Positions 12,969 to 26,400 of a DNA stretch of 64,000 nt are shown piece after piece. Source of the stretch: Lycocorax pyrrhopterus obiensis. Taxonomy: Eukaryota > Chordata > Aves > Passeriformes > Paradisaeidae. Position 1 is the first letter of the stretch, and every line of letters starts with the position of its first letter. Location: assembly GCA_014706295.1 (NCBI GenBank), contig JACSVZ010000024.1, forward strand, positions 3,527,136 through 3,591,135, written 5' to 3'. Both the position numbers and the translations under genes were made by a program. The notes beneath the pieces are model-generated. The model was not told where the DNA came from. It did no database searches and saw only the letters and a list, made by a program, of their open reading frames with translations.

Positions 12969-15900
12969 CCGAGGAACCGTCCCAGCCCCCAGTGCTCACA
13001 CAGGGACAACCGTGAGCAGCACAGGCAGGAAAAAACCAAACAACAAAACCCCCCAAAAGTTTTACCTGGAAGCAGACCCTGGAGCCCAGAGCATCCTGCA
13101 TGTTAAGCTCTGCAACTTCATCTCTGGATAAAGATAAGTCAAAGAGTTAATGTTGGAAGGGAAAAAAGATCCTGCATTGGCTTTTATCTAATCTTAGCTG
13201 GACACAGCAGATTATGCAGAACGCTACGGAAAGCAGCATAAGCATTTCCTTTGGTACTTGAAATTATCCACATTATCTTAAAAATAAATCATGCCTATTG
13301 CCCCTTTGAAGTTCTGTCACTATTTTTAATCATGGAGCTGGGGCTTGGCTTTTGAGGTGAATTTGTCAGTAATTTATGCTAATAGATTTCTGCGCTGATG
13401 CCGTGTGCATCTCCGGATCTGTGGAGATGCCAGAGCCACGATAACCACGGGAACATCAGCACATCTGCACCAGCCTGAGACGGTGAGCAGAGCATTGTTG
13501 CTGCCATGGCCCGAGTCCTGCCTCCCACACAAGCTGCTCCAGCTCACATACACCCTTCCTAGAGCCAAAAACATTGCACAAATGCATAAAAACCAGAGAT
13601 TTGTAGTTTCTTCCTGACATGTCTTTTCTTCCTGGGCTCCTGATAAGAGTCTTACATCTTTAATTTTTTATTTTTTAACATCTATAAATGCAGCAGCTCC
13701 AGGTATTTTTCAGCTTTCATTGTCACTTGAATGTCACTGGCAGCAAACACGGATTTTCCCCCTCTCATAATGCCCTGGCACAAGGCCATGGCACATTCAG
13801 GGATCGTTTCATCAGAGGCATAACACACTAATCTGCTCAGCTCCAATTATTTAGCCATATGATCCATGTAAATCTGACCAGCTTGCAGCAGCTTCAGGCC
13901 TTGACGTGTTTGTGAGTAATTTTGATCCTGCGATTATTTTGGCGGTTTTAAATCTTACCGTTAACAGGAGGATGTGAATAACCAGCCCCTACAAACCAGT
14001 GCTCTTGGGGAAGCTGATGCTCCAAGGGCTGAGATGAAGCACATCTGGTATTCCAGGAAATCAGAAACACACAGATGTTACTCTGGATCTGGAATCTGAT
14101 ACCCACAGCCAGACCCCCCAAGGACATGGCACCAGGTAATGACCATCCTGGCCCAAACAAAGTCTCTGATAACCAGCACAATGGCAGATGCAAGTGGCTC
14201 GCCTCAAGCAGGGCCACATCACCCTCCAGGTGATGCCAGGAGAAGAAAACAAATAACATCTGGTTTCACATCACATTGCCATTGGCAGCAGGGAAGTATT
14301 TTACAAGGAAAAACATAAACACTTTCACAGCGACTCTAAAATAACCGGTTGCTTTGGTTCAGTTTACCTCAAACACCAGTGCTGTGCATGGCTCTCCAGC
14401 CTCACTGAGCCTTTGCAGGAAGCCAAAAAAGGAGCAGTGCTCACCCCCAGTTACCTGGCTCAGCCCACCTGGCCAAACCCCACCCGGCCTCCTCCTCCTC
14501 ACAGCCAGCACAAAAAATCTACAGCGAACCCGCTTAATGTAGAGTAATGTGGAATGAATCCCCTCAGAATATCTCACCTGTGAAGGGTGATTACATCTCA
14601 TTTTCATGTAAGAAGGACCTTAAATAACATTAGGTCTTACAGGCTTCGCCTGTGGCTCAGAGAGGGAAGGCTGGATGTGTAACCTTCATGGATGAGGGGC
14701 TGCGTATTTGTTATTTTGCAATGGGGGAATGGGAGAGCAAATAGATCAGTTTTAGAAGAAAGCAGGGGAGCTGAATCCCACACGTGGATGCAGTGTCATC
14801 ATTTTTTGGCACTTGGGAGGGAATGCCTCTGTCTGCCTCAGGAAGGAGCCCTGGCCTGCTGAGGACTCCCAAACCCCCATGAAACCAACACCTAAGAAAC
14901 AAAGGTCCTGTCACAGAAAGGGCATTTTCACCTTAAAGCCTAACGATCATTTAGGAAATAGACATCTGAACTCTCTGTTTGTAAGTACAGGCCTAATATT
15001 TCATAAATAAATGGTTTAACGACAGTATCGTTACAGCAGAGGAAGGACAGTGAGGGGCAACTGGTGATAATCCCAATACTTGGCGGAGAAGCAGAAATTA
15101 ATTTCAGAGCTGGCAGCAGCACACCCCGCCTACCTGCCAGAAACCATTAGTCTCTGGCCCGTAAGCTTTATGTTGGACTCTGGATTTAATTTTTTACCCT
15201 TCTCTACAGGATTAGTGAAACATCCCGTTTCAATGGACTTTGTGTCCTATGGCACCAATTTTCCCCAAGTTCTAGTTCAGCTCCCATTCCTCTCAATCTC
15301 TCCTATAGCAACAGAGAAGTGAAAGAGAAAGGAAAAGCATTAATAAATCCTACATTAATAACCAATATCAAATTCTACTAGAATTTGCTATAAAGGAAAG
15401 AGAATCAATTGCAGCCCGTTCTCAGTTCTTTAAGGCAGCCTTATATTGTTTCTAACAAAACAAAAATCAATATGAAATTCTTCTTATGGTTCATTTTTTA
15501 AAGCTCAATACCAGCTGGGCAATTTGGCTGACAATTATGAATAATCTGTTGTGTCACCAGTCCGGCTCCGCAGCCCAGCCTGCAATCATGTGTTATTGCT
15601 TGCAGGTACATCTCTCACTATCGGTTTGCTTTCCACTTTTCTACAATGATCATTCAGAAATAAAGGGAATTTGCTAATCAATCCCATTGACTTGAAAGCA
15701 ACAGTTATTAATGCTTTCAGTTTGTTGCTGGCTTCTAAACTTTTCGAATCCATTAGTTACGAGCCCCCATTGATTACAAAGACACCCCCACACAGCATTG
15801 GCTTTCCACGAAAAAAGCAGAGCTTTTTGAGTCCCTTTCCACAGGAGGCACAGCATGGTGGGAAAGCAGCACGAGATGATCAGGTAATTTCACCACAATA

Positions 15901-17844
15901 ACTTCCTTTGTGAGTAAAAGTGACAAAGCTATTTTTGAAATGCCTCGTTAAAGATGACTTCATTTCATTTCCAAATAATGCATTGTTCTCTTTCACCTCC
16001 TGCCTGCGCCTCCCCAGATCCACGCGCTTGGATCGTTACACGGCTCCACAGCTCCTTTCTCCGCGAGGTTTCCAGAACCGCCAGAGGTTCTCCTGCCCCT
16101 GTGTCCTGGCAGACCCAGTGAGGTTCCAGCGCTGGCCAAGCCCTGCGCAAGCCAGGCTTGATCAGGCTCTGCCTTGGGCCCCATCCCAGCAGCCTTTGGC
16201 TGCACTCCAGCTGCCCCTGAAACTGCAAATTAGGGGCTGCACGAGGCAGCACCCACAAGGCTCAGAGCACCCACCACCCTGATGGCAGCCCAGGGAGACT
16301 GGGCTCAGAAAATCCCTTTTCCCCTAACTGGGGAGCCCAGTGTCCCCAGGGCCGTCCCAGCCACAGTGGGAGCTGTGCCAGAATGGCCTCTCTCATGCTG
16401 GCATCACTGCATCTTCTACTGAGACTTGTTCTGAAAATGCAGTGTGACCATTTTCACTTTCATATACAGACACAGCTTTGCTTAAAAAAAATAAATTAGA
16501 GTTGTTTCCCCCAATACGAACATCCTCCAACCCCCAATCACCTCAGACAGCCCTGCCAGATCAATAGGAAATTTGGAATACATTAATTTTGGAATAACAT
16601 GCAATCAAATGCTATGTGTCACCACTGAGATCCTTGGTAAGCACAGTCCTGATTCGGTCCCTGGTCAGGCAGATTTGTCCATAAAAGATGAGGAGAGAGG
16701 GAGAGGAGACATCCTCCTCTTCAGGGTGAAGCAGGAGTTTGATGCCTGCCACTGTTAAAGATGCTTTTCCTGTGAATTTGCCCCATTTACACAACCCTGA
16801 TTATTTTTTTTCCCCTAACAGGAAAATTACATTCAAGTGGCTGGGTCTGCATTTAGAGAGACATTGTCAGTCAGCACAGAGCTATTGGATAGACTCGCCA
16901 GTCTCTGCTCTGAAGTAGGTCACAGCAACTGTCACAGAATCCCTTCAAACCCGTTTAAAATCCAATAAGTCTAAGGAAAAAGACCCGTGGAAATGTATCT
17001 AATTTGAAAATCACATTGGCTGGGTTCAAGTCTACAAATCATTTAAACATGTTCTTAACTTGACACTAATGAATCAGCTTACAGAAGTCAAAGATACTTG
17101 AAGATCAGATCTGAAGTGCTCAGCATTTTGCACCACAAGAGGCCACGTTCATGGCAGCAGCTCCAACAGGCACTGATGGCAGTTCCACCAGTTCCACCAG
17201 CTACACCAGCACAGTTACACTGTGCAGGGGTGCCCCACGGTCCCCCAGATGTTTCAGCCTCAAGCCATCTCAAGGTTTACCAGGGGCTAATTCAAAAATA
17301 AAGATATAAGTCTCCAAATGGGAAACTTTGCCATTTTTCAAGTGCAATTTACAAGATGCTGAAAGGGATCGTGTTTCATTTTGTGAGGAAGAGAAAAAAA
17401 AATCACTTTATAATTCTCTGGCATTCAGATGCCCTAAATATATCCAACCCTGCCAGGGAAATCTCATGCTTAGAGCAAGTCTAACATTAGCTGCTTCTCC
17501 TTCCAACTGAAAATATTCCTAAAAACATCTGATCAGTCCCAAGAGACGAGAATCGTTCATTCTGCCCCAAAGGCTGTGCTGAAGCACCCTTGAGAGGGCA
17601 TGGAATGGGATCAGCAGCAAGGGAAGGTGAACCTGCATCCAGATCCCAGAGCCTAATCCCCACAGTGCCATGTCCAAAGCCAGCAGAATACATCCCTTCC
17701 ACTCCCTCTGCAGCACAGCACCCCAAGGGATGTGCCTCCCATGGGCTGGGTTTCCTCAGGGTGTAAAAAAGAGATGAGGATTTGGAGAACAAAAGGTGGT
17801 GGCTTGGACTGCTGCTAGATAGAGGGGAAACGCTGGTGGGGCTT

Positions 17845-17896
17845 TGCTTAAGTGCTCAAGTAATTTATGCTTAAGTAACTTTGCTTAAGTAATTTC
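17845..17896 (+). promoter_or_regulatory. Cluster of TTAAGTG/TTAAGTA motifs (candidate NK-homeodomain sites)
   Basis: Within about 50 bp the sequence carries CTTAAGTG, TCAAGTAA, CTTAAGTAA and CTTAAGTAA, the last three with irregular spacing. NK2-class homeodomain proteins bind T(T/C)AAGTG-type cores, so this could be a homotypic cluster. It could equally be a degenerate short tandem repeat of TGCTTAAGTAATTT. Binding is inference only. Confidence 0.35.
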
Positions 17897-20800
17897 CAAT
17901 AATTGCCAAAAAGTGTGAGGTGGGGCCTTGGCCTCTGTGCTTTGCCAGGTGGAAAAAATAAATTCTTGATCTGAATAAGGGAGGACGAGCAGAGCCCTCA
18001 AGGCTGCCTGCAGGCACCTGTGCACTGAGAGGAACCTCAGCAAGGAACAGCACAAACAAGGAGATTACTGCAAGTTACAGGAAGCATGAAAGATTCCTCA
18101 GCAGGGCAGGACATGGAAAACCACGGCCCTAAGGAGAGGAAGAGCAGGGATGCTGTGAGACAAAGCTCCTGCACCAGAACCCAACCAATCCACTTTTTGG
18201 GTGTGAGCCACTCTGGCACACAATGAAGACCCCGGCTGTCCACTGCCCGTGGGTCTGCAGCCGGTCCTGCCCTGTGCCTGCTCGAAGAGCAGAGATGATG
18301 AACGGTTTAGGAAAGTAAGCCAGCCCTTCTTGGGAGAGGGGAAACGAGAGCATCAGTGCTTTTCCTTATTAATGGCTTGTGATCTGGAGCATGTGATATG
18401 TGCATGCAATGGTGAACCGGAGAAGGAATGAGAGAGAGAAATTCCCTGAAGCCATTTCTGCTTATCCTCCTTGCTGCTTTTGGAGCATCCTCAGGGATTG
18501 CCCTTCTGACAGAGGAGTAGCTTTGGAGGAGAAAGAGGGTGACACATTCTCGAGGAGCTTATTTACAAGTGCTCTTTTCTAAAGATCAATGTGTTGAGCC
18601 TGGTGAAGAATGATTTCAATTTTGCCTTGAAAACTTGGATCAAACGCTGCTGACGATGCAAACTTCCCTGCCATCCAGAGATTAAACTTGTTCTGCTGTT
18701 TTTAATAGGGGCCTGAGTGCTTTGCTTGCCAGCGGCTCTCAGCACCGTGCTCCCTCTTGGAGCAGATTCCAAGAGCACCCTGCAGAAATAATCCACTTGC
18801 AGCTGCATGTTGCTCAAGAGGCGCCTCATGCGTCAGCACCGAGCTGGACCCAGGAGCTCCCCACAGGACACAACTGAAAAGCATTCAGAAAACTGGGAAA
18901 ACTGTGTGCAGAGACAAGACAAAAATACAGTTGAACAAATTTGATTTAATTCTAGATCACTACAGGCTCTTCTTATGACCTTGAACAACAGACAGTGATT
19001 GAGGGTGCGATGGCAGAGTGAGGACACAAGTGTCCTGTGCAGTGTCTGAGTTTACAAGAGGTCTATAGTCAAACATCCAAAGCAATTTATAGACAGAGGT
19101 ACCCTTGGCACACAGCATCTCCTGGGAACTGACTGTCTGGCTGGCTGAGGCTGATCACCCTTGACTTCACCTAGAGCTGCTCACTCTCTGAGCCAGCAAT
19201 CAATCCCACAGGCTCCTGGCCCCTTAGGCTGGGCTGTTAGAAGTGTACACCCGGTAAAAGCAATAGGTTGCTGCTGGAGTAAATGACCTGCCTTACCTCG
19301 TGGCACTGCACCGGCTCTGCAAGGTCCATTTCCCACCAGGGTAACGTGTGCTTCCCAAGCCTGTCCCCAGGGCAGACCAGCCTGTTTGGCATTGCACTGG
19401 GCTTTCACCTGGGGAGAGGAATGTCCCTTCACCCCTGCTTCAAAGCCCAGCACTAAAAGGCTGTCTGTGCTTTAGACAAGTCCTCAGTCTGCAATAACAA
19501 ACCTCAGCATTGCAAGTAAAATACATCTCACTGTCTGACTCCCTCGCGGTGGCTCCGAGCCCTCGGCAGCACAGGGGCTGCAGGAGCACTGGCCTGTGAC
19601 AGAGCCAGGGAGTTACTGCTCGTTACTGCAACACAAACAATGAGTGACCACGAGCCAGCAAAGCTCCAAGCTTTTCCCCTTAATCCCAGGTGCCTACTGC
19701 ATTCCTCTCCTTCACGCAGGAGGCCCAGCCCAAGCTCGGTGCCTACATGACGGGGTGCTCCTCTCGCTGCTCTCCTTCCAGCTGGAAGGACCGACGTGGA
19801 GGGGAAGCAGGCCCTGGGGCTCACATTGTCCACCCCCAGGCAAGGCTCGTGCCCCTTCCTGAGTCCCTCTCCATTGCCTTCAGCCAGCGGGTGTGCTGCT
19901 CCCTCTTTGCTCGCTCTTCATTTAGCCTCTGAAGTGTAAAGCGTTATTAAACTTGTCCTCAGTCACTTCAGAGCGGCAGACGAGGCTGCCACGCTCCGCC
20001 AGCTGCTGATTTATTAGTCAGTTCTGCAAGACTTTAATCTACTTGGAGGGTTTTTTCTTCTCTTTTCCCAATTCATAAATGAGTATCTTTATATTTAATC
20101 TCTAATCAAACTACTCCACACTTGATCTTTAAACTGCTACACGAGGGTGTGTAATTGCCTCTCTCCAGGCCACATCCACCCGCAGGGAGCGGCTGAGCCC
20201 CAGGAGGGCAGAGCTGGGATGCTTTGCTCACCCCCACTTTCAGGCTGTATCTCACTGAAATACTGTATGAGAATTGTGATGGCTTTCCTGGGAAGATATA
20301 TTCACTTCCAGTCAATGCAGAAAGGCACCTGACTCCCCTGGTGTCTTAGCTGGGATGTAGAACGGATCAATCACATGTGATTTTGCCCTTCTTTTATTAA
20401 AATCAGCCACCCAGCCCAGCCCAGCATCAGCCTTCCCCAGTCCTGGACAGAGCAGGCATCACACCCCCAGCTGAGTCTCAGATATAATGAAATGCCTTGG
20501 GGATAAAAAAATAAAATTAAAATTGTGCAGAACACATGTAATTTTGGCAAGACCTTACTCTCCCTTCCCCCAGGGAATGCTTATAAAACAAAAATAGTTA
20601 TGCAAAATTATGCATTTTTTTGCTTTTATGCTGTAAAAAGCCAACACAAAGTGCTTTCTGTGTACAAACACTTTAAATATCGGATGCTTACTGGACACAG
20701 TTCTGGCTTTTCCTTTACATTTGAAAAAAGCAAACGCCTCCCATGGAAAAATTATGGAAATAAACTAGGAAGAGAGGCTCGTTATTTTTCCAAGGGATTT

Positions 20801-23098
20801 TCACACCAAGTTTCGATATGCAAGTCATGCTCCCACCATGGAGGACTGTGCACAGATACAATCCAGTGAAGATTTTGTGTACACTGTGTAGAATAAAACC
20901 ACATCAGCTTCGTTTTGTTTGTGCTAAGAGCTGCTTAAATGTACTATTCTTCTGCCTCATCACCAAACAGAAACAATACATAGAAACAGCAGCAAAATTA
21001 AATTAAGGTATTTAGCTTCCAATTTAGAGCCATGAGAAGAAAATGTACTGTATGAGGCACCTCCAGAGCCTCTGCTGGGGGATCTTTGAGCCCTGCATCT
21101 GCTGCAGAGCCATAAGGAACTGTCTGGAAATGGTTTCCAAAAAAAGCCACCCTCAGCTTGGCCTGAGGCACATCATCTTCCAGCCTCTCCTCCATGGGGA
21201 TGTCAGCAGCTGCCCAAGGTGCTCGGTGGCACCAGCCAGTGCTGGAGGGAAAGATGTCTCCCATCAGCAGCAGCCATCCCTGGCAGCACCATCACTGGTG
21301 TGACTTGGGAGAACCAGGAAAACCAGACTGCAGCACATTTTTAAAACCCGATTTGTTTTCCATCTCTTGAAACGAATTTTCTCTGTTTTCCTACCACTGT
21401 TAAAATGCCAAATAAATATCGGATTAAAAAAAATAAAAAGCAGCATTTCTTTCTTCCTGTGAATAGTAACACACATAGGAAGCCTCCCACATTCCCCTTT
21501 CAATCCACAAATCCCCACGTGCTGCACAATCTCCTTCCCATGGGAAAGGACATGAACCTGTTCCTTGCTTGCTAAGCTGAAAAGTGCCAAAATTAACCTG
21601 GTGCCCAGACACTGGCAACTGGGAGTAACAGGGATTTAACTGATACAGTGGTCTGGTTCAGGAGGAGTCTCACAGCAGCTTAAAACAAGGCCACTGGAAA
21701 TCCATGCTCCAGAGGCTCCTCACATCCCGCGATCTGAGCTGGGAGGGAAGAGCTGGCGGCAGTGGCTGATGGAGAGGTTCTCCCTCCGCGCAAGCACACT
21801 GCCAGACCGGTCTCATGGTTTCACAGGACACAGTTTGGTCACAAACAAGCCTTGAAAAACCAAACAGGGATGTATTTGTGGGTGGTTTTCTGCACTACCC
21901 CCAGCCCTACTGCCCATCAGACCTGCAGGCACTGGGCTTGCTACAGCCCACGGCAGCAGGAAGCAGGGACACCGCCAGGACCAGGCATGGTCTTGTTAAT
22001 TGCTATTTCATTATCCAGGCAGGACAGCGGGAAAAGTGGGCTTTGCAAATCTTACAGAGACAGGGGTTTTCAGCTGAAATTGTAGGAGATGCTTGGGGGT
22101 GGTTCCAGGTAACGACACGGAGTTTGGCTGTGCAGGTGCCAGATAAATACAAGGACCATTGCAGCCCCCTGAGTCACCTCAGGGCAGGACACGGCACCCC
22201 CACCTGCTGCCCCCTCCCGCTCTCACACCCCTGCCCAAAGGTGGGATCCCTCCGTAGCTCGGGGTCAGGCCATTTTCCTCTGGCAGGCACAGAATTTTTG
22301 TCTCCACATATTTAACCCTCCTCAGGCTTCCACAGCATCTGCCTGGGCCAACACCCACTGCCATGGGAGAACTGTTCTCTTGAGACCCCCACTCCCTTCC
22401 CGAGGCAGGGATCTCCTTGTCCCTGTACATCAGGTGCCCCCTTGTCCCTGCACATCAGGCCAGATTTTGTTCCCAGTGGGTACAGCCAGATCCACCCACA
22501 GCTTCTCACACAACATTTAAACTTCCTCTGAACGTGCTGGAACAACCAAGAAATTTGCTGTGAATTGGAAACAGGCCGGAATTTGCAGGGATTGGGCAAA
22601 ACAACTGGCTGCAGCTGGCCAAATTAATTCCCAGCATAATTCAACTGAAGTGGAATTTAACAGGCATTTGAAATAACGTGATCTTTTCTTGCCCTTTGCA
22701 TGTGTAGAAGAAAAAAAAAGGTATTAACAACTCATTCCCAATCTTGCATGGGTAATTAGCCATGTGGGGAGCAAAGAGCTCTGTGCACTCCCGGGCTGGC
22801 AGGTGCCCAACCTTCTGCTCTGCCAGTTGGTACCTTTGTGCAGGAGAAAAAGGAGCTGCCCTGGCTGGGTCTGTACAATGGACCACGTGCTGAGGCTGAC
22901 AGGTCACAAACAAGTCACGTGAGAGTTGAGCAGAACACCATGGAGCATACCAAGTTTCTTTGTAAACTGGTTCCATGCAAAGATAATAGTGAGCAGAGGC
23001 TAATTCTGCAGTCTCTAATTTTCTTGTCTGACTAAGCAGGCATAATTTACACCCATCAGTTGCAAATGGCTTCTCCCACCAATCCTAAAGATAGAGGA

Positions 23099-23125
23099 CT
23101 TTTTTTTTTAAGCGAAAAAAAAAAG
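23099..23125. repeat. T10 / A10 inverted repeat with 5-nt spacer
   Basis: Ten T residues, the spacer AAGCG, and ten A residues are flanked by C and G, giving an 11-bp perfect palindromic stem. It is most simply read as two homopolymer tracts that happen to face each other. No function is proposed. Confidence 0.75.
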
Positions 23126-24289
23126 AAAAATTATTATTTCCTACCTCTGCAGAAAGAGGATGAAAAATACATGCAAAGGCTGTCTGACACAAATATGTAT
23201 TTTCACTCAGCTAGTTCAAAGAGCTCGTCTTGCAGCCCAGAAACAGGAGACCTTGATGGAACCAACTGGCCAAAACAGTTTCTCCTGTCAGAGATGAACA
23301 CGGGGTGATAAAGATAATAATTTTAACTGGTCTTACTTAGTCATTTGCTCCCTGTTGCCCTTTTCAGCCCATATGACACGCCGCAATTGTACAAATTCGG
23401 CTGCTGCTGCACGAGGCTGACAATCCGCCGGGACGCACGTGGCTCCATTCCACAAGCCCTGGGGGATCTGTCACCTCTCAGGTGCCAGGACAGCTCCATC
23501 CCTGCTTACAGCCACCACATCACATCCAAAAAGGCTGGGCAGGTCTCTGCATCCTCCCGTGTTCCTGTTGCCTGGGGTGACTCTGTCCATGAGGATGTTG
23601 GGAAGCATCTGGTCCAGACTCCCAGAGCACCAGCCCATCTCCAGGTTCAAACCAAGATCCCTTCAAAGGAAGGGGCTGATCAAAGGGGCCCTGCTGGGGG
23701 TGCCCAGTGAGGGTCTGGCTGCACAGTGTCCATGCAAGAGCTGGCACGGACGGAGCTGCCCCAGAGCCAGAGCCAGGGTGGCTGAAGCACCTCCACAAAC
23801 TCCTGCCTTCCAGTGCCACCCAAAGGTCCCACATTCCCACTGTGCCCTGCCAGGTGGGAGCAGCCAGACCTCCAAGGTCTGACATCTCTGGTGGCAGGGC
23901 TTGGGTGCTGCTGCTGGTGCAGAGACCCAGCTGGGTCTGTGCCAGGTGTGTGACCTGTCCAGGGCACCCTTGGACAGGGCAAACTGCAGCATAATGGATT
24001 AAAAATACTAACAAGATTCCACCTTTTGTCATTGTCTCATTCAAAGAGTCTCCATTAGCCTCAGTCAGACCAGCTCCAGGCAGGAAAGTCTGGTAAACCT
24101 CTCTGGCCATTGTTTGAAGGGTCATGCACTCACTCTCCTGGCACCAGCACAGCCCTTGTCTCGCCCCTTGCCTCGGCTGGAAAGGGAGCAGTGGAAGAAA
24201 CTGGCGCTGCAAATACCACTGGGGGAAGGAAGAGCCAATTCCCACCTCCTGCCAGCCTGGGGACGTTCGGGACAAAACCTCGTACCTGC

Positions 24290-24600
24290 TTCCACCAGCT
24301 CTGTTGGCAGCGACCAGCTGACGGTGGGACCCGCCAGGTCCCAGCTCCCACTGCTGCGGGGTGGGGTTTGCACGGTGGTTTGCACGCTTCAGAGAGCAGC
24401 GCCAGCGCCTTTTGATCTGCTCAGACACACGGGCCCCACGCAGGGCTCTGATCTGAGCTGCCTGTAGCCCCGGGCCCCCGCAGCCGGCCCAGCCGCGGAG
24501 GGGAGTGCAGCACTTGCTCCCGGCCCCCTTCCCACTCTCCCAGTTTCTGCGGGGCGTCACTGCTCTCGGTTTGACAGGAGCTCGCATTCTCCCAGTGCGC
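24290..24600. promoter_or_regulatory. CpG-enriched patch about 5 kb upstream of GRIK3
   Basis: Roughly 25 CpG dinucleotides fall in about 310 bp, against a CpG-poor background. It coincides with the 5' end of a 355-codon minus-strand open frame (23520-24587). The ATG of that frame has A at -3. This could be a small promoter or enhancer with a minus-strand transcript. The open frame shows no recognisable domain and is not called as a gene. Confidence 0.35.
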
Positions 24601-25489
24601 TCTCCTGACTTTCACAATAATATATTCAGCAGAACTGGATGCATTTCAAACCAGCTATTACACCACAGTATGTTCCAACACAAATATATGCAGTGTAGTG
24701 CAGCAACAATTCTTCTGCGAGTATCACACAGATTGCAGAAACCCCACATTTCCCTGCCTGCCCCACCTGCCCCAGACAGAGCAGCCACACCACGACAGCG
24801 GGAATTACTTAGAGAATAAACCTCATAAAAATCCAAGTGGGAAACCTCCCCACTTTCAAATCACCTGCCCACCACAACACACGAGCAGCTCCCAGCAGTT
24901 CCCTCTGGCCTGGCCCCACGGCAGAGCTGCCGGTGCCTCCATCGCAACCACCCAAACCCTGCCCGTGCTGCAAGCAAGGCATGGGGAAACACAATGCCTC
25001 TCCCTTCCAGATGGAATGCCGAGAAGGAAGTGGAAATTTTTCCTCTTCCCTCCACCCCACAACAAGCAAAATGTAACACAAATTGCAGTGAGTTTGCGGG
25101 GGCAAATGTGGATACTTGGTGTTTGCTTTTGCAAGAGCTGCTGGAGCGCGGGTGGCAGTGTCACCTCACCCTGGCTGCTGGCACAGAGTTAATGCCTCTC
25201 CCAGGAAGAGGCACCGAGCAGACCCAAACTCCTCGGGCAAAGCCGGCTTCTCCCTGCGGCACTGCCGTGCCCAGCCCAGTGCAGCCCTCAGCGCTCCTCA
25301 ACGCCATCCCAGTTCCCAGATGATTACAGCGGAATACTCCTTACAGTATCTAAACTTGCCATTTAAACCAGGAAATCTGCTGTGGCAGAGCTGCAGGAGG
25401 CAGAGTTAACCAGTGTTGGAGAACAAGCGAGTGCAGGATGAGACCAGCAAAGAAGGAAAAGAGGGATCCTTCATAATGGATCTGTGAAT

Positions 25490-26400
25490 CGCAGGCTTCA
25501 ATTCAATTTAGCGACCCATCAATCGAGCTGTGTGTGTCACAGCGAAGGGCCGGAGCCGGGACGGTTTCAGTAGAGGGCACTCAAGTCCCAGAAATCTGCA
25601 TTTACCAGGTATATTCACTCTGATGTTTTAGGAGCCGACTTCAGCACATGAATCTCGGTAATGCGAGCACTGAGCCTCATAACTCAGATTGATTGTGGTT
25701 CTATTAGACCTGATGCATATAAATCTAAACAAAACACATATGGATGGAGCTAATTCAAACGCACCAGTTTAGATGCCATTACAAAAATAAAGAGAAGTCT
25801 CTTTTTCTTCATTAGTATTGAAAAATGCCATAGCTACAGAAATGCTTATGTCTCTTTCTGCCAGGTTCATACTTCTGCTGCTGCTCTGAAGCATTAGTCT
25901 GATTTGAAAATGTCCTTCGTCAATCAGCATTTTCCTCTAGATATTAATAACCTCAACATTATTTTCCATTTTTGCAAGAGGTTCTTTCATACTCAAAAAT
26001 AAGAAGCTTTACATCAGTGACTTGAGAACACCCATAAACCTACAGCTTTATTTGTAGGTGAGAGGACTGAAATTTTTATGTATATAAAAACCCAGTAAGA
26101 TGTACACAATTACAAATCTGATCTGTGTAATACCTGAAGCTCTAAATACCACATGTATTCACTGTAAAAACAGCAGCACAAAAAAATAACATCCAAATAT
26201 CTTCACAACAAACTTAAAATAACGAATCGACTTCTCCTCATTGGTACACCATGTTCACAAGTTATAAATACAGCAGAGTTTGCATTAATTGATACACTCT
26301 TAAATGATGAATTACCACATTAAAGCTATTTTCACAGCACTTATGAACTGGGCAAATATCTTGTATTTTTAGCATCACTGTAACAAGTTGTCCAATGCCA
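25490..26400. other. AT-rich non-repetitive block, candidate conserved noncoding DNA
   Basis: About 900 bp of AT-rich, non-repetitive sequence contains many TAAT-type and E-box-like cores (for example CATATG near 25740). Only short open frames occur. It has the texture of conserved developmental enhancers, but conservation cannot be judged from one sequence. Confidence 0.25.
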
